From positions 1 through 36,205 of the forward strand of contig NZ_JANJZR010000045.1 in the NCBI RefSeq assembly GCF_024623065.1: 36,205 bases of DNA, in the 5' to 3' direction. Under the pieces are notes generated by a model. That model had not been told where the DNA came from. It made no database searches and saw only the letters and a list, made by a program, of their open reading frames with translations. Position 1 is the stretch's first letter, and the number at the start of each line of letters is the position of its first letter. A program made the translations under genes and the position numbers. This document shows, one piece after another, positions 26,362 to 35,565 of this stretch. Origin of the DNA: Bacteroides acidifaciens (GTDB taxonomy: Bacteria; Bacteroidota; Bacteroidia; Bacteroidales; Bacteroidaceae).

Positions 26362-28266
26362 TTAATAATTAGGATTCTGCACCATATTAGGATTCTTGCT
26401 CACTTCTTCAGCCGGAATCGGCAACAAATACTGGCGCGGAGTATCGAAATTGCGCACATCGGGAAGTGTTTTCACCGTGGCAAATCCATTGATATCAGAA
26501 GCATCGATATTCATACCTCTTACCGGTACATCAAAGTATTGGGCTCCCAATTTCCAACGGCGGATATCCCAGAAGTTCTGTTGTTCCAAATAAAGTTCTA
26601 TCATTCTTTCCTGTCTTACGATTTCTGTCAGTTTACCGTTCAGACCACCATTTCCCGCATAGCTCACTATCGGATTCTTCGCATTCTTCCAAGAGTCTTT
26701 CACAGAAGAAAGTCCGGCACGCTGACGCACTCTGTCCAGTTTTTCCATACCTTTCTCAAGATAGCCTTCCTTATTGTAAGCGATACACGCTTCTGCATAG
26801 CTCAGATACAATTCCGCCAGACGGATAACCGGCCACGGATAGTCCTTTGAGGGCGCCTTTTGCGATTTGGAAGCAGCTACTCCCGGATGAACTCCCTTTT
26901 TATTCAAGTATCCGGTTTTTGAATAGTTGTTATTTCTACCTTGCTTACCACAATTTCCCTGTAGTGTAAAATCCGTCAGCCATTTCTTGCCTCCCACACG
27001 CTCGGCACTCGCTACATATGCATTCTCTTTAGACTCTGTCTGGCATTCATAATAACCATTCTGAAATGCAATCCAAGCATAAAAACGGGGTTCACGGTCA
27101 ATATTCATCTTCAAGGTCTGTCCTTCGCCATAGGTAACATCATCGGGGAAAGGAACTACCGAGAAGCGGTTCTGATAATCAAACTCGGGGTCTTCGTCAA
27201 TAGGAAGCCCGTTTTTCGTATAAAAACGTTCCACCATAGTCAAAGTCGGCGCAACACCGTTCCACGAGCCGTCACTCAAGAAAGGCAAGGATTTGGGCTG
27301 CAAGCCGTATGCACCCGCTTTACGCGTCTCGGCAAACAGCACTTCTGTCGAGTTCTCCTTGTCCATAAATGTAAAACGCATTGTGCGCTGTATCAAATCC
27401 TGAGGTTCGGGATAACCGCTCAAATCTCCTTCTTGCATTTCATATAAATTATATCCGTTGGACTCTGCCAGATTGATTGCCTCAAGTGCGGCGTCTGCTG
27501 CCTTTTTCCACTTATTTTCGTCGTAAGAGAGAGGCATCAACGCACTGCCGTCCGTATTGACAAATTCACTATAGTATTCCGTATTGCCGTTGAACAGAGG
27601 AGAAGCCGCATAAAGCAGCAATCGGGCTTTAAGGGCTTTTGCAGCCACGCTGGTTGCAAGTCCGTATTCCGAACCGGTACGAGTGGCCGGCAATTTTCCG
27701 GCAGCACTGTCAAACATATCGCAAGTCCACTGCACGCACTCGTCATAAGCGGTACGTCCCAACAGATTCTCTCTTGGAGTATCCAAAATCGGCAATTCTT
27801 TCACCAATACGACAGGGCCGTAGCATTTAATCAGCAACATATGGAAATAAGCAATCAGGAAATCAGCCTGAGCCACATAACTGTCTATCGTTTCCTGGTC
27901 AATGCGGGGAACCGAGTTGATGTTCTGCTTCAACAAATAGCATTGGCGAATACCCAAGAACAAATCGTTCCAATAGCTGATAATCAAGTTTCCCGAAGTA
28001 TAGACGCCTTCGGCAAATTTCACGTACGATTCCTGAGCAAACGGACTTATAATCTCATCTCCACTGAAGTCGAGACAGTTCTGCACCATATTAATCTGCG
28101 GGATATATCCATAGCAAGAGTATAGGAATCTTTCTGCCGCTTTAGGGCTGGAAAAAGCATCCTTATCGCTTGCTTTCTCCGCCGGAACCACATCCAAGAA
28201 ATTGCAGGAAACCATTGTAACTCCTGCAAACAATGCCAAAAACAGATATTTTATTATATTTTTCAT
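26362..28266 (-). CDS. SusD/RagB-family outer-membrane glycan-binding lipoprotein
   Basis: 634 aa. Lipobox VSC at the end of the signal peptide (MKNIIKYLFLALFAGVTMVS then C), followed by NFLDVVPAEKASDKDAF, the typical SusD N-terminus. TPR-like helices follow, and the C-terminal SusD signature VRQERMIELYLEQQNFWDIRRWKLG is complete, ending in LLPIPAEEVSKNPNMVQNPNY. It is predicted to cap the SusC channel on the cell surface and deliver glycans or glycopeptides. It starts 11 nt after susC ends. Confidence 0.96.
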   Translation of the reverse strand: MKNIIKYLFLALFAGVTMVSCNFLDVVPAEKASDKDAFSSPKAAERFLYSCYGYIPQINMVQNCLDFSGDEIISPFAQESYVKFAEGVYTSGNLIISYWNDLFLGIRQCYLLKQNINSVPRIDQETIDSYVAQADFLIAYFHMLLIKCYGPVVLVKELPILDTPRENLLGRTAYDECVQWTCDMFDSAAGKLPATRTGSEYGLATSVAAKALKARLLLYAASPLFNGNTEYYSEFVNTDGSALMPLSYDENKWKKAADAALEAINLAESNGYNLYEMQEGDLSGYPEPQDLIQRTMRFTFMDKENSTEVLFAETRKAGAYGLQPKSLPFLSDGSWNGVAPTLTMVERFYTKNGLPIDEDPEFDYQNRFSVVPFPDDVTYGEGQTLKMNIDREPRFYAWIAFQNGYYECQTESKENAYVASAERVGGKKWLTDFTLQGNCGKQGRNNNYSKTGYLNKKGVHPGVAASKSQKAPSKDYPWPVIRLAELYLSYAEACIAYNKEGYLEKGMEKLDRVRQRAGLSSVKDSWKNAKNPIVSYAGNGGLNGKLTEIVRQERMIELYLEQQNFWDIRRWKLGAQYFDVPVRGMNIDASDINGFATVKTLPDVRNFDTPRQYLLPIPAEEVSKNPNMVQNPNY

Positions 28267-28277
28267 ACTATGTAAAT

Positions 28278-31200
28278 TTAATTATTGAAAGTCATCTGGA
28301 AACCTACATTAAAGACACGTTGTGTCGGGTATTTCAATCCGCTTCCGCCTCCCTGTTCCGGGTCCCATAAATCAAACTTAGAGAATGTCAGCAGATTGGA
28401 ACCGCTCACATAGAAACGCATTCTCTTCAATGTATATCCGATTTCCATATTTTTCAGTTTCAAGAACGAACCGTCGCGCATCCAGTAATCGGATGTACGG
28501 GTGTTATTCAAACTTGTCTTACGTGTCAAGCGCGGATACTTCGCATCCACATTCTGATTGGTGGGCGACCATCTGTCGTTTGCCACAAATTGCAGTACGT
28601 TACGCAATGAGTTGTCGCCGAAAGGATGAAATCCGCTCATAAACAAGGAGGTTTTCGCCACACCCTGGAAGAAGAAAGAGAAGTCCCATTTCTTATATTT
28701 GAACGAAGGTCCGAAACCATATACGATTTCAGGTACAGACGGGTTTCCAATCCATGTCCAGTCGTCCACATCTACGATATCATCATCATATCCGTGCATT
28801 TTCGACACATTGATATATTTGATATCGCCTGCCCCCAATGTAGACCCCATCTGTTGATTGTAACGGTCTATCTCAGCCTCATCCAAGAACAATCCGTTCG
28901 ACAAATATCCCGAGGTCACATTGGCACTCTGTCCGACTTTCGACTGAAAAGCATACTTAGGTGCTTCGTCGTATTTGGTAATCTCATTGTGGGCATACGT
29001 AAAGGTTCCTTTAAAGTTCATATAGAAATCTTTACTGAAGGCCTTGTTGTAGTCAATCGAAAGGTCGAATCCCTGATTCTTCATCTCGGCAAGGTTACCA
29101 TACACATCCGTAGATCCGGTTCCCAAATAGGTAGGAATGGTTCCTTTCTTCTGAAAGATATTTCTACGGTTCTCACGGAAGATATCAACCACGATGTTGA
29201 GACTGTTCAACAGTTGCAAGTCAACTCCTAAATTAATTTTTTTTCCTACCTCCCAAGTGATATTATTGTTTTCGTAACGGGTGTAAACCGGTCCGTTCAG
29301 TCCATAGTTTTGGTCGATACCGGTAGTAAAGCCTTTGCCGGACAGATCGATTGTAGGCATATAGATAAATCTTTCGCCCCCAATCTGGTCATTACCGACC
29401 AATCCCCACGAACCACGCAGTTTCATATTAGTGACAACTTTACGAAGAGGTTCAAAAAAACTCTCTTCGCTGATATTATACCCCAACGCTACGGAAGGGA
29501 AAAAACCCCAACGGTGTCCTTTCGCAAAGTTCTCGGAACCGTTGTAACCCATATTGACTTCCGCCATATATTTGCCGTCGTATGCATACGAAAAACGTCC
29601 GGCAAGACCTTGTTTACGTTTGGGCAGCGAGCTGATAAGCCTTTGACTACCTGTATCGCCACTCGGCACATTATTGACAAGCTCGTCCTGATTATAAAGC
29701 AACATGGCATTCACATCATGCTTTCCGAATGTACGGTTATAATCAACCATTGCTTCCAGATAAATCCGGCGATCTCCCGCCGTTTCTATGGCATTGTTCA
29801 AGTCGGTTGTTACTTCGTTGCCTACTCTGCTTGTGGTGTAGCTGTACGAACCATCTTCGTTGAGTTGATACGAATCCAACAAATATTTATTCCAGCCGGC
29901 GCTATATTTGTTCACCGATTTCGACCAGTTCTTGAATGTTCCCAAAGCCTTGAAACGAAGTCCTTTAGTCAGCATATCCAATTTCTGTTCAAATTCAATT
30001 GCAGCAATAACCGTACTTTCAAACGTATCGTTATATCCTGTAGTCAGTTGGGCAACGGGATTACCCTGATAAGCTGTAATCAAACGGTCGGTAGTACCCC
30101 ATTTCACATGATTGGTCACTCCATCAGGCTCATAGAAAACGGGAGATTCAACCGGACTTGTGTTCATTGCATCTGCAAAGATATCATCAACACCACGGTT
30201 AGGCTCACGCAAATCACGAAGTTGCACGTTCAATCTTACAGATAACTTTGATGACTTGCTAAGGTATGCATTAATATTGTTCTGGAAAGCATAACGCATC
30301 ACGTCAATATTATTGTTGTAAGAGAAAAAATCTTTGGAACGGTTCTTCAACATACCTGATTCGTGATTGACCGAGATACTCGAAAAATAATCAATCTTCT
30401 TTCCTCCACCACGGATGTTAAAGTTCACTTTCTCATTAAAAGCTATATTATTAAACATCTCATCATACCAATTCACATCTGGGAAAACATATGGATTCAG
30501 TTTCATACGCGTACCGTTAATCTTATCCTGACTATACAGAACGTCCGAACTGCCATCATTCTTCACTGCTTCGTTGAACAGTTCCATATACGTAGCTCCA
30601 TCCACAAACTTGGGAGTCTTGGTAGGCTGGCTCACCTGCCCTTCTACACGGAAATTGATAATCGGCTTATCCAAATTCTGTCCGGATTTAGTAGTGACAA
30701 TCATTACACCGTTGGCACCGCGGGTTCCATACATTGCTGTAGCGGTAGCATCTTTCAGGATGGAGAATCCTTCGATTACTTCCGGGTCCAGGGCGTTCAA
30801 ATCGGCCGAAGACACCTGTACACCATCAATAATAATCAGAGGAGATGTTGTTCCGCTCAGGGTTGAAATACCGCGAATCCAGAAATCCGAACCGTCAGCT
30901 CCGGGACGGCCGGTACGCTGAACGGCAACCACACCTGCCAGACGACCGGCAAATGAGTTGGAAAGATTCGTTGAAGGCACTTTCAGTTCTGCCGGACGGA
31001 TGGCCTGTATCGAACCTACCATACTTGCCTTCTTCTGTCCTGTTCCGTAAGCCGTCACCACCACTTCTTCAAGTGCCTGCGCATCTTCCGCCAAATCGAT
31101 GGTAAGCACTTTCCGATTGCCTACTTTCACTTCTTTGGTGGTATATCCCACATACGATACTTTCAGCACATCCTGCGGATTTGCCTGAATCACAAACTTA

Positions 31201-31658
31201 CCGTCGATATCGGTGATAACACCTGTCGATGTTCCCACAATAGCGATACTTGCTCCAATGACAGGTTCTCCCGTCCGTGCGTCGGTAACCACACCCACAA
31301 CTTCCGCTTTCTTAGCTTGTTGAACCGATTCCGTTTTACTCATTTTCAGAATCACATCATTGTCCTGAATCATCCAAGTAATTCCGGTATCGGCAAAGAC
31401 TTCCTTTAACACCTTATCAATCGTACCCGAACAATTGATATTTTTCAATCGAATGTTTTTTAAATCCGCAGCATTGTAGAAAAAGACATAATTACTGTTC
31501 TTTTCAATGAGCTGAATAGCTTCTTTGATAGTAATAGACTGTCCTTTTACCGTAATATGCCCCTGGGCTCCAAGTGCTGTCAACGGATAAAAAAGCAAAA
31601 CCAGCACGATACTCTTGAAATATCGTACACAACTTTGAAAACTGAGTGATTTTCTCAT
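28278..31658 (-). CDS. SusC/RagA-family TonB-dependent transporter with STN signalling domain
   Basis: 1126 aa. A signal peptide ends at about residue 31 (TALGAQG). The STN domain (about 33-105: TVKGQSITIKEAIQLIEKNS) marks a transducer that signals to an anti-sigma factor. A carboxypeptidase-regulatory-like beta domain follows at about 118-195 (VVGVVTDARTGEPVIGASIA). The TonB box region is EEVVVTAYGTGQKK, then the plug (FAGRLAGVVAVQRTGRPG, WIRGISTLSG, ATAMYGTRGANGVMIVTTK), and a long beta-barrel ends in a terminal aromatic-rich strand, VFNVGFQMTFNN. It imports oligosaccharides or glycopeptides using TonB. The STN domain and the FecR gene 45 nt upstream together give a classical trans-envelope ECF signalling system. 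Confidence 0.97.
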   Translation of the reverse strand: MRKSLSFQSCVRYFKSIVLVLLFYPLTALGAQGHITVKGQSITIKEAIQLIEKNSNYVFFYNAADLKNIRLKNINCSGTIDKVLKEVFADTGITWMIQDNDVILKMSKTESVQQAKKAEVVGVVTDARTGEPVIGASIAIVGTSTGVITDIDGKFVIQANPQDVLKVSYVGYTTKEVKVGNRKVLTIDLAEDAQALEEVVVTAYGTGQKKASMVGSIQAIRPAELKVPSTNLSNSFAGRLAGVVAVQRTGRPGADGSDFWIRGISTLSGTTSPLIIIDGVQVSSADLNALDPEVIEGFSILKDATATAMYGTRGANGVMIVTTKSGQNLDKPIINFRVEGQVSQPTKTPKFVDGATYMELFNEAVKNDGSSDVLYSQDKINGTRMKLNPYVFPDVNWYDEMFNNIAFNEKVNFNIRGGGKKIDYFSSISVNHESGMLKNRSKDFFSYNNNIDVMRYAFQNNINAYLSKSSKLSVRLNVQLRDLREPNRGVDDIFADAMNTSPVESPVFYEPDGVTNHVKWGTTDRLITAYQGNPVAQLTTGYNDTFESTVIAAIEFEQKLDMLTKGLRFKALGTFKNWSKSVNKYSAGWNKYLLDSYQLNEDGSYSYTTSRVGNEVTTDLNNAIETAGDRRIYLEAMVDYNRTFGKHDVNAMLLYNQDELVNNVPSGDTGSQRLISSLPKRKQGLAGRFSYAYDGKYMAEVNMGYNGSENFAKGHRWGFFPSVALGYNISEESFFEPLRKVVTNMKLRGSWGLVGNDQIGGERFIYMPTIDLSGKGFTTGIDQNYGLNGPVYTRYENNNITWEVGKKINLGVDLQLLNSLNIVVDIFRENRRNIFQKKGTIPTYLGTGSTDVYGNLAEMKNQGFDLSIDYNKAFSKDFYMNFKGTFTYAHNEITKYDEAPKYAFQSKVGQSANVTSGYLSNGLFLDEAEIDRYNQQMGSTLGAGDIKYINVSKMHGYDDDIVDVDDWTWIGNPSVPEIVYGFGPSFKYKKWDFSFFFQGVAKTSLFMSGFHPFGDNSLRNVLQFVANDRWSPTNQNVDAKYPRLTRKTSLNNTRTSDYWMRDGSFLKLKNMEIGYTLKRMRFYVSGSNLLTFSKFDLWDPEQGGGSGLKYPTQRVFNVGFQMTFNN

Positions 31659-31703
31659 GCTTTAATTAAGTTTGATTAGACATATGGTTAATAAAAAAAT
31701 AGG

Positions 31704-32645
31704 CTAGTATAAAATGAACCGGTCATCTACTTTTCGGATATTCAGATTCAAGCTGAAACGAATCTTATTGAGAACATTGTCCAAAGACTCATTATAATGA
31801 ATACTGCCGCTAAACGAGACTTCATCCCGATGTACTCCCTCCATAAGAATATCAGTATGGTACATCCGGCTCACGATTTGAATCAATTGATCCAACGGGA
31901 CATCCTTTAAGTTGTATCTCCCGTTTTCCCAACTGATATTGGCTATATTATCTATTTGTGTTTGTGAATCCATCGAGTTGTAAGTAAGTTTTTGCAAGGG
32001 AAGCATTGCCGTTTTTTGGCAGGTAGACGGAATATTAAATTCAATTTCACCTTCGAACAGAGTTACTTCGCTACAATATGCGTCTTCTTGCTTTACCAAA
32101 AAGCAAGTTCCTTTCACCTCTATAAATGCATCGTTTATATATACCTGAAATGTACTGCCCTTATGTTTTTGTACTTCAAACAAGGAATTTCCTTCCAGCC
32201 ACACCCTTCTGTCTTGCATAAATGCCTTTGCATACCGGATCGAACTGCCCGGCTGCATCCATACTTTTGTGCTGTCGGGCAACACGTATAACTGATTCTT
32301 TTCTGCAATTATTTTAATGTTTTTTTCGCCCCCCATTTCATCCTGTACAGATAAAAACAGCAAACCGCCTATTATCAAGAGAATTGCAACGGCAGCAACC
32401 AACGGATGCCATAGTTCTATATGAACTAAAGCTTTGGATTTGCCATCGCATCTATGCTGAATATTCTGCCATATCCTTTTTTTAATCTTGGACTTAATCG
32501 GGTCATCTGCAAACTGTTTCCATTGTTTTTGCATCTCTTCTTCTACCGATTTTCTTTTTAGCAGACATTGCTTTTCTTCCGGTAACAGTTCTTCAGTCAG
32601 AAGTCTTTTAATCAATCTTTTTCGTTTATCTATATTTGTTTCCAT
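31704..32645 (-). CDS. FecR-family anti-sigma factor
   Basis: 313 aa. A cytoplasmic sigma-binding N-terminus (about 1-75: KRKRLIKRLLTEELLPEEKQ ... IKKRIWQNIQHRCDG) is followed by one transmembrane helix (about 80-100: LVAAVAILLIIGGLLFL). The periplasmic FecR domain (about 105-215) has YVLPDSTKVWMQPGSSIRYAK and FEVQKHKGSTFQVYINDAFIEVKGT. The C-terminal STN-contacting domain (about 240-313) includes LKDVPLDQLIQIVSRMYH. It holds an ECF sigma factor inactive until the SusC STN domain signals substrate. It is the first gene of the fecR-susC-susD-F5/8 operon. Unusually, no ECF sigma gene sits directly upstream of it; the two candidate sigmas lie 9.4 kb downstream and 2.3 kb upstream. Confidence 0.94.
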   Translation of the reverse strand: METNIDKRKRLIKRLLTEELLPEEKQCLLKRKSVEEEMQKQWKQFADDPIKSKIKKRIWQNIQHRCDGKSKALVHIELWHPLVAAVAILLIIGGLLFLSVQDEMGGEKNIKIIAEKNQLYVLPDSTKVWMQPGSSIRYAKAFMQDRRVWLEGNSLFEVQKHKGSTFQVYINDAFIEVKGTCFLVKQEDAYCSEVTLFEGEIEFNIPSTCQKTAMLPLQKLTYNSMDSQTQIDNIANISWENGRYNLKDVPLDQLIQIVSRMYHTDILMEGVHRDEVSFSGSIHYNESLDNVLNKIRFSLNLNIRKVDDRFILY

Positions 32646-32679
32646 TTCAATTTTGTTGTTCGCTAATTGGTGCTACATA

Positions 32680-32712
32680 TATAAATACACCGCAGCTTGG
32701 CTTATCCCTACA
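32680..32712 (-). promoter_or_regulatory. Putative ECF-sigma promoter of fecR-susCD
   Basis: The minus strand reads TGTAGGGATAAG, 10 nt, GTGTATTTATA, with 34 nt to the fecR ATG. The same two-box pattern with the same 10-nt spacing occurs upstream of the GH110 gene and the orphan anti-sigma gene. Upstream -35-like and downstream -10-like boxes are inferred from conservation, not from a known consensus. Confidence 0.65.
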
Positions 32713-32914
32713 ATAAATAACGATTTTATTTGAAAAAAGAGGAAATTTTCTTGATTTACTCTTCAATTTCATTTTTTCCTGTTCTTATTTCACTTTAGTT
32801 CATATAGAACTTAGGCAATCCACACAACCAATCCCACAATCTATTTACATTCACCACATAAAAATCTGCCCGTAAGAAGGTAATTACTAAAAAAACCTTT
32901 TTTTTCAATGAAAG

Positions 32915-32947
32915 CGTAGGGTTACTGACTAATTAATAGTATTTATG
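32915..32947 (+). promoter_or_regulatory. Putative ECF-sigma promoter of the GH110 gene
   Basis: The plus strand reads CGTAGGGTTACT, 10 nt, TAGTATTTATG, ending 33 nt before the GH110 ATG, almost the same leader length as for fecR. It shares GTAGGG, TA and GTATTTAT with the fecR copy. It diverges at the edges, so it may be a weaker promoter. Confidence 0.55.
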
Positions 32948-32980
32948 CAAGAAACAAGTATCTAACAAATTACAGAACGT

Positions 32981-34828
32981 ATGAAAACACTCTTATTATT
33001 GAAATCGATTTTACCGCTTGCATTATTGTTTTGCGCAACCAGCATTTCTGCAAATAAAATTATCTCAGTTGCCGACTTCGGTTTAAAACCCGACAGCCGT
33101 GTTAATGCCGTGCCGTTTGTACAGAAAGCTATTAGAGCCTGTAAAGAGAATCCAGGCTCCACACTTGTCTTCCCCCAAGGAAGATATGACTTCTGGGCAC
33201 AACATGCTGTTGAGAAGGAATATCACGAGACAAACACGTATGATGTGAATCCTAAAATTCTCGCTGTGTTGCTAGACGAAGTCAACGACCTGACGATTGA
33301 CGGCGACGGCTCGGAATTCATCATGCACGGGCGAATGCAACCATTCACCTTGGACCATTGCCAAAACATCACGCTAAAGAATTTTACCGTAGACTGGGAT
33401 ATTCCTTTAACCGCACAAGGCACTGTCGTTGAATCGACACCCGACTTCATGGAAATCGAAATCGACACCTGCCAATACCCCTACATCATTGAAAACAAAC
33501 GGCTTACTTTTGTTGGTGAAGGATGGAAAAGTAGCGTGTGGTCAATCATGCAGTTCGACCCAGAAACCCACTTCGTTTTGCCCAATACAGGTGACAATCT
33601 GGGGTGGCGCGGCTATGATGCAATGAAAGTTAGTCGCGGACGTGTCCGCCTGTCCGACCCTAACAGGGAAGCAAACAAGTTCTATCCTGCTGCAGGCACT
33701 ATCCTCGTGTTGAGACATAGCACCCGCGACCATGCCGGTATTTTCATTTTCCATAGCACAAACACCAAGATGGAAAACCTGAAATTATTCCATACATGCG
33801 GATTAGGCATCCTATCGCAGTATAGCAAGGACATATCTTTCAATGACGTTCATATTATCCCGAACACCTCAAAAGGACGTGTATTAAGCGGACATGATGA
33901 CGGCTTTCACTTTATGGGATGCAGCGGTCTGCTCAAAATTGAAAATTGCAGTTGGGCAGGGCTGATGGACGATCCTATCAATATTCACGGAACCTGCTCA
34001 CGTATCATGGAAGTCCTCTCCCCTACCCGTATCAAATGTAAATTCATGCAAGATATGAGCGAAGGAATGGAATGGGGACGCCCGAATGAAACTATCGGAT
34101 TCATAGAACACAATACAATGCGTACGGCAGCCACCGGAAAAATAACTAAATTCGAAGCATTGAACAAAGCTGAATTTATTATTGAATTGTCCGCACCACT
34201 TCCTACAGAAGTAGGAGCCGGATACGTAATAGAAAACCTGACTTGTACGCCGGATGCTGAAATACGCAACTGCCACTTCGGAAGTTGTCGTGCGCGCGGT
34301 TTACTTGTATCCACTCCAGGCAAAGTTGTAATAGAGGACAATGTTTTCGAATCCAGTGGTTCCGCTATCTTAATTGCCGGAGACGCCAATGCCTGGTATG
34401 AATCGGGAGCAGTAAAAGATGTATTGATACGTAACAATGATTTCCGCTATCCATGTAACTCTTCGCTTTATCAATTCTGTGAAGCGGTAATCAGCATTGA
34501 TCCTGAAATACCGACACCGGAACAGAAGTATCCGTATCATCGCAATATCCGTATTGTAGACAACACCTTCCATCTGTTCGATTATCCGATTCTTTTCGCC
34601 CGTTCGGTAGACGGACTGACTTTCTCCAACAATACTCTGATACGCGACACAACCTATCAGCCATATCATTACCGCAAAGAAGGAATCACTCTGGAAGCCT
34701 GCAAGTCTGTGATTATTTCAAATAACAAGATTGAAGGGGATGTATTAGGGCGCACTGTAAAATTTGAAAACATGAAGTCGTCTGATATAAAAATCGGCAA
34801 GAATCCATTCTTTCAAAAAATCAAATAA
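32981..34828 (+). CDS. GH110 family alpha-1,3-galactosidase, exported
   Basis: 615 aa. Signal peptide about 1-24 (cleavage after SISA). The body is a right-handed parallel beta-helix typical of GH110, with repeated short strands (NITLKNFTVDW, NTKMENLKLFHTCG, DISFNDVHIIPNTS, NVFESSG). The acidic active-site region is present: H305-D306-D307-G308 in SGHDDGFHFMGC, and D330-D331 in LMDDPINIHGT. GH110 enzymes hydrolyse terminal alpha-1,3-linked galactose by inversion, from blood-group B or linear alpha-Gal epitopes depending on subgroup. Length and the WDIPLTAQG and SWAGLMDD segments resemble the GlaB-type proteins of Bacteroides. It lies divergent to fecR-susCD under a matching promoter motif, so it is probably a regulon member. 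Linkage specificity cannot be read from sequence. Confidence 0.88.
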   Translation: MKTLLLLKSILPLALLFCATSISANKIISVADFGLKPDSRVNAVPFVQKAIRACKENPGSTLVFPQGRYDFWAQHAVEKEYHETNTYDVNPKILAVLLDEVNDLTIDGDGSEFIMHGRMQPFTLDHCQNITLKNFTVDWDIPLTAQGTVVESTPDFMEIEIDTCQYPYIIENKRLTFVGEGWKSSVWSIMQFDPETHFVLPNTGDNLGWRGYDAMKVSRGRVRLSDPNREANKFYPAAGTILVLRHSTRDHAGIFIFHSTNTKMENLKLFHTCGLGILSQYSKDISFNDVHIIPNTSKGRVLSGHDDGFHFMGCSGLLKIENCSWAGLMDDPINIHGTCSRIMEVLSPTRIKCKFMQDMSEGMEWGRPNETIGFIEHNTMRTAATGKITKFEALNKAEFIIELSAPLPTEVGAGYVIENLTCTPDAEIRNCHFGSCRARGLLVSTPGKVVIEDNVFESSGSAILIAGDANAWYESGAVKDVLIRNNDFRYPCNSSLYQFCEAVISIDPEIPTPEQKYPYHRNIRIVDNTFHLFDYPILFARSVDGLTFSNNTLIRDTTYQPYHYRKEGITLEACKSVIISNNKIEGDVLGRTVKFENMKSSDIKIGKNPFFQKIK

Positions 34829-34843
34829 TTAAAAAATCAGAGT

Positions 34844-34890
34844 GGTGCTTTAGGTTACTTGAAGCTATGCTTTTCAGTCTCTAAAGCACC
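34844..34890. terminator. Inverted repeat between convergent GH110 and ECF sigma genes
   Basis: GGTGCTTTAG (34844-34853) pairs perfectly with CTAAAGCACC (34881-34890), with partial inner pairing. On the minus strand a T-rich tract (complement of 34830-34838) follows at a short distance, so it may end both transcripts. Confidence 0.55.
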
Positions 34891-34909
34891 GCTTTCCTTC
34901 ATTAAAATG

Positions 34910-35455
34910 TTATCCCATAAACACAATAAACAAAGGCAGATTATCTTTAATAAATTTCAATGCCAACGTAATCTGGCGTTCTATCGCCTTCTCCGTAACT
35001 GCACATTGTTCTGCAATCTCCTTATTAGTTAAATGCTGTTCGCGACTCATTCTGAAAATACGTTGTCGTTGTGGTGGAAGTTGAGTAATCAATCTATCAA
35101 TATAGTTTTTCAAATCTGCCGCGTCCAGTTCCGCTTCCATATCATATGAGTTCTCAAACCCTTTCAAAGCTGTCATTCGAAAGTTCAACTCATTAAAATA
35201 CCTGCGTGAATAATTGAAAATGATATTGCGGGTAATGATGAAAAGAAAACCGTCAAAGTTTTTGGTTTCATCAAAAGTATCTCTTGATTCCCAAACCTTT
35301 ACAAAAACATCTTGTACCACTTCAGAAACCTCAGAAGAAGAAATTATATAAAGCTGAGCAAAGTTATAGACCTTCAACCAGTAACGATCATATAACAATG
35401 CAAACGCAGTTGCGTCCCCGACTCTCACCTTTTCAAGAATAAGCTTCTCTTCCAT
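34910..35455 (-). CDS. ECF-family RNA polymerase sigma factor (copy 2)
   Basis: 181 aa. Sigma region 2 has AFALLYDRYWLKVYNFAQLY, SEVVQDVFVKVWESRD and [14 protein letters not shown]. Region 4 has LPPQRQRIFRMSREQHLTNKEIAEQCAVTEKAIERQI. It is close in sequence to copy 1 at 21733-22293. It has a good vegetative promoter just upstream and sits 110 nt downstream of the orphan anti-sigma-like gene. By position it is the best candidate for regulating the GH110/fecR promoters, but either paralogue could do so. Confidence 0.93.
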   Translation of the reverse strand: MEEKLILEKVRVGDATAFALLYDRYWLKVYNFAQLYIISSSEVSEVVQDVFVKVWESRDTFDETKNFDGFLFIITRNIIFNYSRRYFNELNFRMTALKGFENSYDMEAELDAADLKNYIDRLITQLPPQRQRIFRMSREQHLTNKEIAEQCAVTEKAIERQITLALKFIKDNLPLFIVFMG

Positions 35456-35473
35456 CTTTTTCTAATTACAATA

Positions 35474-35504
35474 CAAAAATAAGGAAACAATTATTAAGCA
35501 CAAC
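35474..35504 (-). promoter_or_regulatory. Bacteroides vegetative promoter for ECF sigma copy 2
   Basis: The minus strand has GTTG (35504-35501, one mismatch to TTTG), a 19-nt spacer, and TATTTTTG (35481-35474), a perfect -7 box, 18 nt before the ATG. Confidence 0.6.
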
Positions 35505-35565
35505 ATTTTTTAAGGATTTTATTTCACATATAGCTGTTTATTTCTCTTCGGAAGAAAAATAGTAA

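Larger units (their letters stand above)
32646..32980. other. Divergent intergenic region between fecR and the GH110 gene
   Basis: 335 bases, very AT-rich, with no open reading frame of note. It carries two oppositely oriented copies of the two-box motif (32680-32712 on - and 32915-32947 on +) that face outward towards their genes, and T-rich tracts between them. Confidence 0.6.

Noticed and set aside
28626..30245. Long + strand open frames (28626-29231 and 29310-30245)
   Set aside because: Antisense to susC, with no family features; products of codon bias on the opposite strand.
32646..32980. CRISPR-like or tandem repeats in the divergent spacer
   Set aside because: The only repeated unit is the two-box promoter motif, in two opposite copies; no spacer-repeat periodicity.
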